DNA of 8,509 nt from contig CAAEVI010000033.1 in assembly GCA_900759455.1 (NCBI GenBank), positions 1 through 8,509 on the forward strand, read 5' to 3'. Made by a program: the position numbers and the translations under genes. This document shows positions 6,694-8,509 of this stretch, one piece after another (positions within the stretch are counted from its first letter, which is position 1; every line of letters begins with the position of its first letter). The notes under the pieces were generated by a model. It saw nothing but the letters and a program-made list of their open reading frames with translations, ran no database searches and was not told the origin of the DNA. The stretch comes from Erysipelotrichaceae bacterium. GTDB taxonomy: Bacteria; Bacillota_I; Bacilli_A; Erysipelotrichales; Erysipelotrichaceae.

Positions 6694-7091
6694 CGTATAT
6701 CCTCCTCATCAAAAGCCATTGGCAGTAAATCAGCAACTGTTGCCGTCTTCTGCCTCTTTCTTCCCGCCATGATCACCAACGCATCTCTTGGCATAAGTTC
6801 CATCATGACCTGCCGGCATGCGCCGCAAGGCGAAATCGGTTCATCATTCTCACTGACCAGTGCCAATGCAACAAACTCTCCTTTTTTCACTCCATTACTG
6901 ACGGCCGCAAACAAAGCATTACGCTCCGCACAGCAGCAAAGCCCGTAAGAGGCATTTTCAACATTTGCCCCATGAAAAATCTTACCGTCACTGCTCATCA
7001 CACAGGCACCGACGCGAAAATGAGAGTAAGGAGCATATGCATGCTCCATGGCCATGCGGGCATGGAGCTGCAAAACATCTACATCGATCAA
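6690..7091 (-). CDS. cdd: Cytidine deaminase
   Basis: Deaminates cytidine and deoxycytidine to uridine and deoxyuridine in pyrimidine salvage; the family is a zinc enzyme, usually a homotetramer. With the TTG start the protein has 133 residues, the usual size of the small Gram-positive form. Visible motifs are YAPYSHFRVGA (19-29), the substrate loop NVENASYG (43-50), the catalytic CAE (zinc ligand C54, proton-shuttle E56) and PCGACRQ (88-94, zinc ligands C89 and C92). The frame stays open to an ATG at 7136, but those 15 extra residues would be atypical for the family. The TTG at 7091 has a perfect AGGAGG nine bases upstream and overlaps the dgkA stop as TTGA, so it is preferred. The stop overlaps era as ATGA. 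Three consecutive Cys (52-54) precede the catalytic Glu; only the last is the expected ligand. Confidence 0.96.
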   Translation of the reverse strand: MIDVDVLQLHARMAMEHAYAPYSHFRVGACVMSSDGKIFHGANVENASYGLCCCAERNALFAAVSNGVKKGEFVALALVSENDEPISPCGACRQVMMELMPRDALVIMAGRKRQKTATVADLLPMAFDEEDIR

Positions 7092-7447
7092 AGTAATTTT
7101 CCTCCTAAAATAATTACAGCAATACAAAATGCACAAATCGAAATCAATAAAACCGCAGCCGCCGACAAATCCTTAATTGCCTTTGCCTGCGGATGACGTT
7201 CCAGCGAGATATAATCAACTGTTTTTTCAATTGCTGAATTGATGAATTCTGCTGTAATCACCAAAAAAATCATTAAAAGAATCAAACACCATTCCAGCGC
7301 CGATAAAGAAAAAAACAAGCATACCAAAATCGTGATCAGTCCCAAAATAAACTGAAGGGCAATGCTGGAATCATGACGGATCCCGTTCAGCAGTCCGCAA
7401 AACGCATAAGCGAACTTATGCCTCACTTTATCTTTTAACCAGTGCAT
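7088..7447 (-). CDS. dgkA: Undecaprenol/diacylglycerol kinase, DgkA family
   Basis: Small integral membrane kinase. In Gram-positive bacteria this family phosphorylates undecaprenol, recycling the lipid carrier for cell-wall synthesis; the Escherichia coli relative acts on diacylglycerol. The 119 residues contain a basic amphipathic N-terminus (WLKDKVRHKFAYAFCGLLNG), then three membrane spans at about 30-48, 52-72 and 96-114. The conserved catalytic stretch AEFINSAIEKTVDYI (66-80) contains E67, N70, E74 and D78. The ATG at 7447 lies inside the end of ybeY (20-nt overlap) with a weak AGGACG upstream. A TTG at 7471 in the same frame is an alternative and would add eight residues. The C-terminus overlaps the cdd start. 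The neighbourhood ybeY-dgkA-cdd-era is a hallmark of Firmicutes. Substrate cannot be decided from sequence; undecaprenol is inferred from lineage. Confidence 0.93.
   Translation of the reverse strand: MHWLKDKVRHKFAYAFCGLLNGIRHDSSIALQFILGLITILVCLFFSLSALEWCLILLMIFLVITAEFINSAIEKTVDYISLERHPQAKAIKDLSAAAVLLISICAFCIAVIILGGKLL
7101..7106 (-). promoter_or_regulatory. Shine-Dalgarno that fixes the cdd start at TTG
   Basis: A perfect AGGAGG inside the last codons of dgkA lies nine bases before TTG 7091-7089. No other in-frame start near the family's usual N-terminus has such a site, so the TTG is chosen over the ATG at 7136. Confidence 0.8.
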
Positions 7448-7883
7448 CCAGTATTTCGTCCTGAAGAGCAAACATTTCTTTTTCCTCTTCCTCGTTCATA
7501 TGATCATATCCGAGAAGATGCAGCAAGCCGTGCGTAAACAGGAAACAGACTTCTCTGCGCAGAGAATGACCGTATTCGACAGCCTGATCACTGATAGCAC
7601 GCACATTAATAAAGATATCACCCAGCTGATTTTCTTCTTCTTTTACCTCATAGTCATCTTCTTCGTCCATCAGCGCAAAGCTAATGACATCAGTCGGCCG
7701 ATCAATGCCTCTGTATTCTTTATTGATCTCATGAATCTGCTCGGGATCGACATAAATCACCGAAAGACAACCGCCTTCCGGTATCTCAATAATTCCACTT
7801 GCCCGCTGTACGATCATTTCAAAATCGCGTCGATATCGATTCCATTTCTTTTCACTGCTCTGATTGCAAATAGTTATTTCCAT
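7428..7883 (-). CDS. ybeY: Endoribonuclease YbeY (rRNA maturation factor)
   Basis: Zinc-dependent endoribonuclease of the UPF0054 family that takes part in 16S rRNA 3'-end maturation and ribosome quality control. The 151 residues carry the family signature: YRGIDRPTDVISFAL (57-71), LGDIFI (87-92) and the metal-binding HGLLHLLGYDH (118-128), which supplies H118, H122 and H128 of the H3xH3 motif. Length is typical. Shine-Dalgarno AGGCGGTG lies five bases upstream of the ATG, about 20 bases after an extended -10 promoter, so it is the first gene of its operon. In many Firmicutes phoH and the 7TM-HD gene yqfF stand immediately upstream; here they are absent and an unrelated deacetylase is next. 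Its 3' end overlaps dgkA. Function with Era in rRNA processing is supported by family knowledge and co-location. Confidence 0.96.
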   Translation of the reverse strand: MEITICNQSSEKKWNRYRRDFEMIVQRASGIIEIPEGGCLSVIYVDPEQIHEINKEYRGIDRPTDVISFALMDEEDDYEVKEEENQLGDIFINVRAISDQAVEYGHSLRREVCFLFTHGLLHLLGYDHMNEEEEKEMFALQDEILDALVKR

Positions 7884-7909
7884 CTTAACACCGCCTATTT
7901 TATTTCTTA

Positions 7910-7920
7910 ATTATAGCATA
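7910..7920 (-). promoter_or_regulatory. Extended -10 promoter of the ybeY-dgkA-cdd-era-recO operon
   Basis: TATGCTATAAT on the minus strand contains a perfect TATAAT (7915-7910) with the TG of an extended -10. No good -35 box stands 17 bases upstream, which is common for extended -10 promoters. Transcription would start near 7903, leaving a leader of about 20 bases before ybeY. It lies just downstream of the terminator of the preceding gene. Confidence 0.75.
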
Positions 7921-7944
7921 TTACAGACCTTTTCGTTTAGCAAG

Positions 7945-7975
7945 AAAAAAGCGGCTGATCATAAAGCCACTTTTT
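7945..7975 (-). terminator. Intrinsic terminator of the polysaccharide deacetylase gene, possibly bidirectional
   Basis: The minus strand folds as an 11-bp stem with one G-U pair (AAAAAGTGGCT against AGCCGCTTTTT), an 8-nt loop TTATGATC and a run of six U. The stem begins within the stop codon of the deacetylase. On the plus strand the same hairpin ends in TTTTTATATT, so it could also stop antisense transcription. Confidence 0.88.
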
Positions 7976-8509
7976 ATATTTTTCCATACTTGAACAAATC
8001 ATCGATCGTCACAAACTGATATCCTTTTTCCTGCAGTTCAGCAAGTATGGCATCCATTGAATCCACACTCTCAGAATGAATGTCATGCATTAAGATAACT
8101 GAACCGTCCGCTACATATGTATCGATGATGGAGCGGATGGATGCAGGATTATGACTTTCCCAATCCCTCGTATCGATGCTCCAGAGAATGGACTCACGAT
8201 CAACTGTTTTATTGTATAATTCAGACATGCTTCCAAACGGCGGGCGAACGTACTGTGGATCATGACCACATGCAGCGAATATTGCATCATCCGCTTTCTG
8301 ATATCCCTGAATGATATCATCGGCAGATGTCATCGCTCCCAAATCCTCATGTGACCAGCTATGGTTGCCTATTTCATGGCCTTCCATATAGATGCGCTTC
8401 ACGATATCCGGATAATTCACAACATTCTGACCTACCATAAAGAAGGTTGCTTTAGCACCATACTTTTTCAAAGTATCCAGTAAACGAGGGGTAGTATTCG
8501 GATTAGGAC
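7974..8509 (-). CDS. Polysaccharide deacetylase (NodB domain), C-terminal part cut by window edge
   Basis: Carbohydrate esterase family 4 enzyme, likely to remove acetyl groups from an extracytoplasmic glycan such as peptidoglycan. The visible 177 residues run from the window edge (PNPNTTPRLLDTLKKYGAKA) without a start; this matches the segment just after the catalytic DDGP motif, which lies outside. Seen here are HSWSH (metal-binding His, visible residues 49 and 53), RPPFGS (88-93), DTRDWESHN (112-120, with the typical Trp) and LMHDIH (139-144, catalytic His region). The protein then ends with FVTIDDLFKYGKI. A TTG inside the frame at 8471 is not the real start because the frame and the homology continue upstream. 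Any signal peptide or membrane anchor would be in the missing N-terminus. A strong terminator follows, so it is transcriptionally separate from ybeY. Peptidoglycan GlcNAc deacetylase is the likeliest role, but the substrate is not shown. Confidence 0.92.
   Translation of the reverse strand, partial: PNPNTTPRLLDTLKKYGAKATFFMVGQNVVNYPDIVKRIYMEGHEIGNHSWSHEDLGAMTSADDIIQGYQKADDAIFAACGHDPQYVRPPFGSMSELYNKTVDRESILWSIDTRDWESHNPASIRSIIDTYVADGSVILMHDIHSESVDSMDAILAELQEKGYQFVTIDDLFKYGKI

Noticed and set aside
8471..8509. TTG at 8471 as the start of the deacetylase
   Set aside because: The same frame continues to the window edge with family-typical residues (PNPNTTPRLLDT), so the gene is truncated by the window.
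1..8509. Mobile element, CRISPR array, tRNA/rRNA gene, CIRCE operator or a hidden novel gene system
   Set aside because: No transposase, terminal repeats, regular spaced repeats, cloverleaf or CIRCE-type inverted repeat was seen. Nearly all of the sequence is accounted for by conserved housekeeping genes.

Overview
The window is core chromosome from a low-to-moderate GC Firmicute. The best guess is the Erysipelotrichia or a close relative. The gene order ybeY-dgkA-cdd-era-recO-glycyl-tRNA synthetase-dnaG-rpoD-trmK is the classical Bacilli-type cluster. Here it has a single-chain GlyQS and lacks the ccpN/yqfL genes that lie between the synthetase and dnaG in Bacillus subtilis. The taxonomic call is inferred from gene order and protein style; no rRNA is present. 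Stop codons TAA, TAG and TGA are all used, and ATGA/TTGA overlaps show that TGA is a normal stop.

Every convincing gene is on the minus strand, so the region reads from right to left. (1) 8509-7974: the C-terminal part of a NodB-type polysaccharide deacetylase, cut by the window edge, followed by a strong intrinsic terminator. (2) 7920-5060: an operon that starts at an extended -10 promoter and holds ybeY, dgkA, cdd, era and recO. The genes overlap or touch (20-nt overlap, TTGA, ATGA, TAATG), which suggests translational coupling. It joins rRNA maturation and ribosome assembly (YbeY, Era), lipid kinase, pyrimidine salvage and recombination repair. (3) 5059-4746: the only sizeable non-coding stretch, about 314 bases. 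It holds a possible 24-residue hydrophobic peptide gene, a nested inverted repeat, a promoter and a leader hairpin. (4) 4745-1: glyQS, dnaG, rpoD and trmK, the last running off the left edge. Gaps are 14, 1 and 1 nt. This is the macromolecular-synthesis operon (translation charging, replication priming, sigma factor, tRNA modification).

Two starts should be moved from the longest open frame. glyQS most likely starts at GTG 4745 and cdd at TTG 7091, because each has a well-placed Shine-Dalgarno sequence. Most of the window is ordinary, conserved housekeeping sequence. The only part without a ready explanation is the recO-glyQS intergenic region. I see no mobile element, CRISPR array, tRNA, rRNA or clear novel system.
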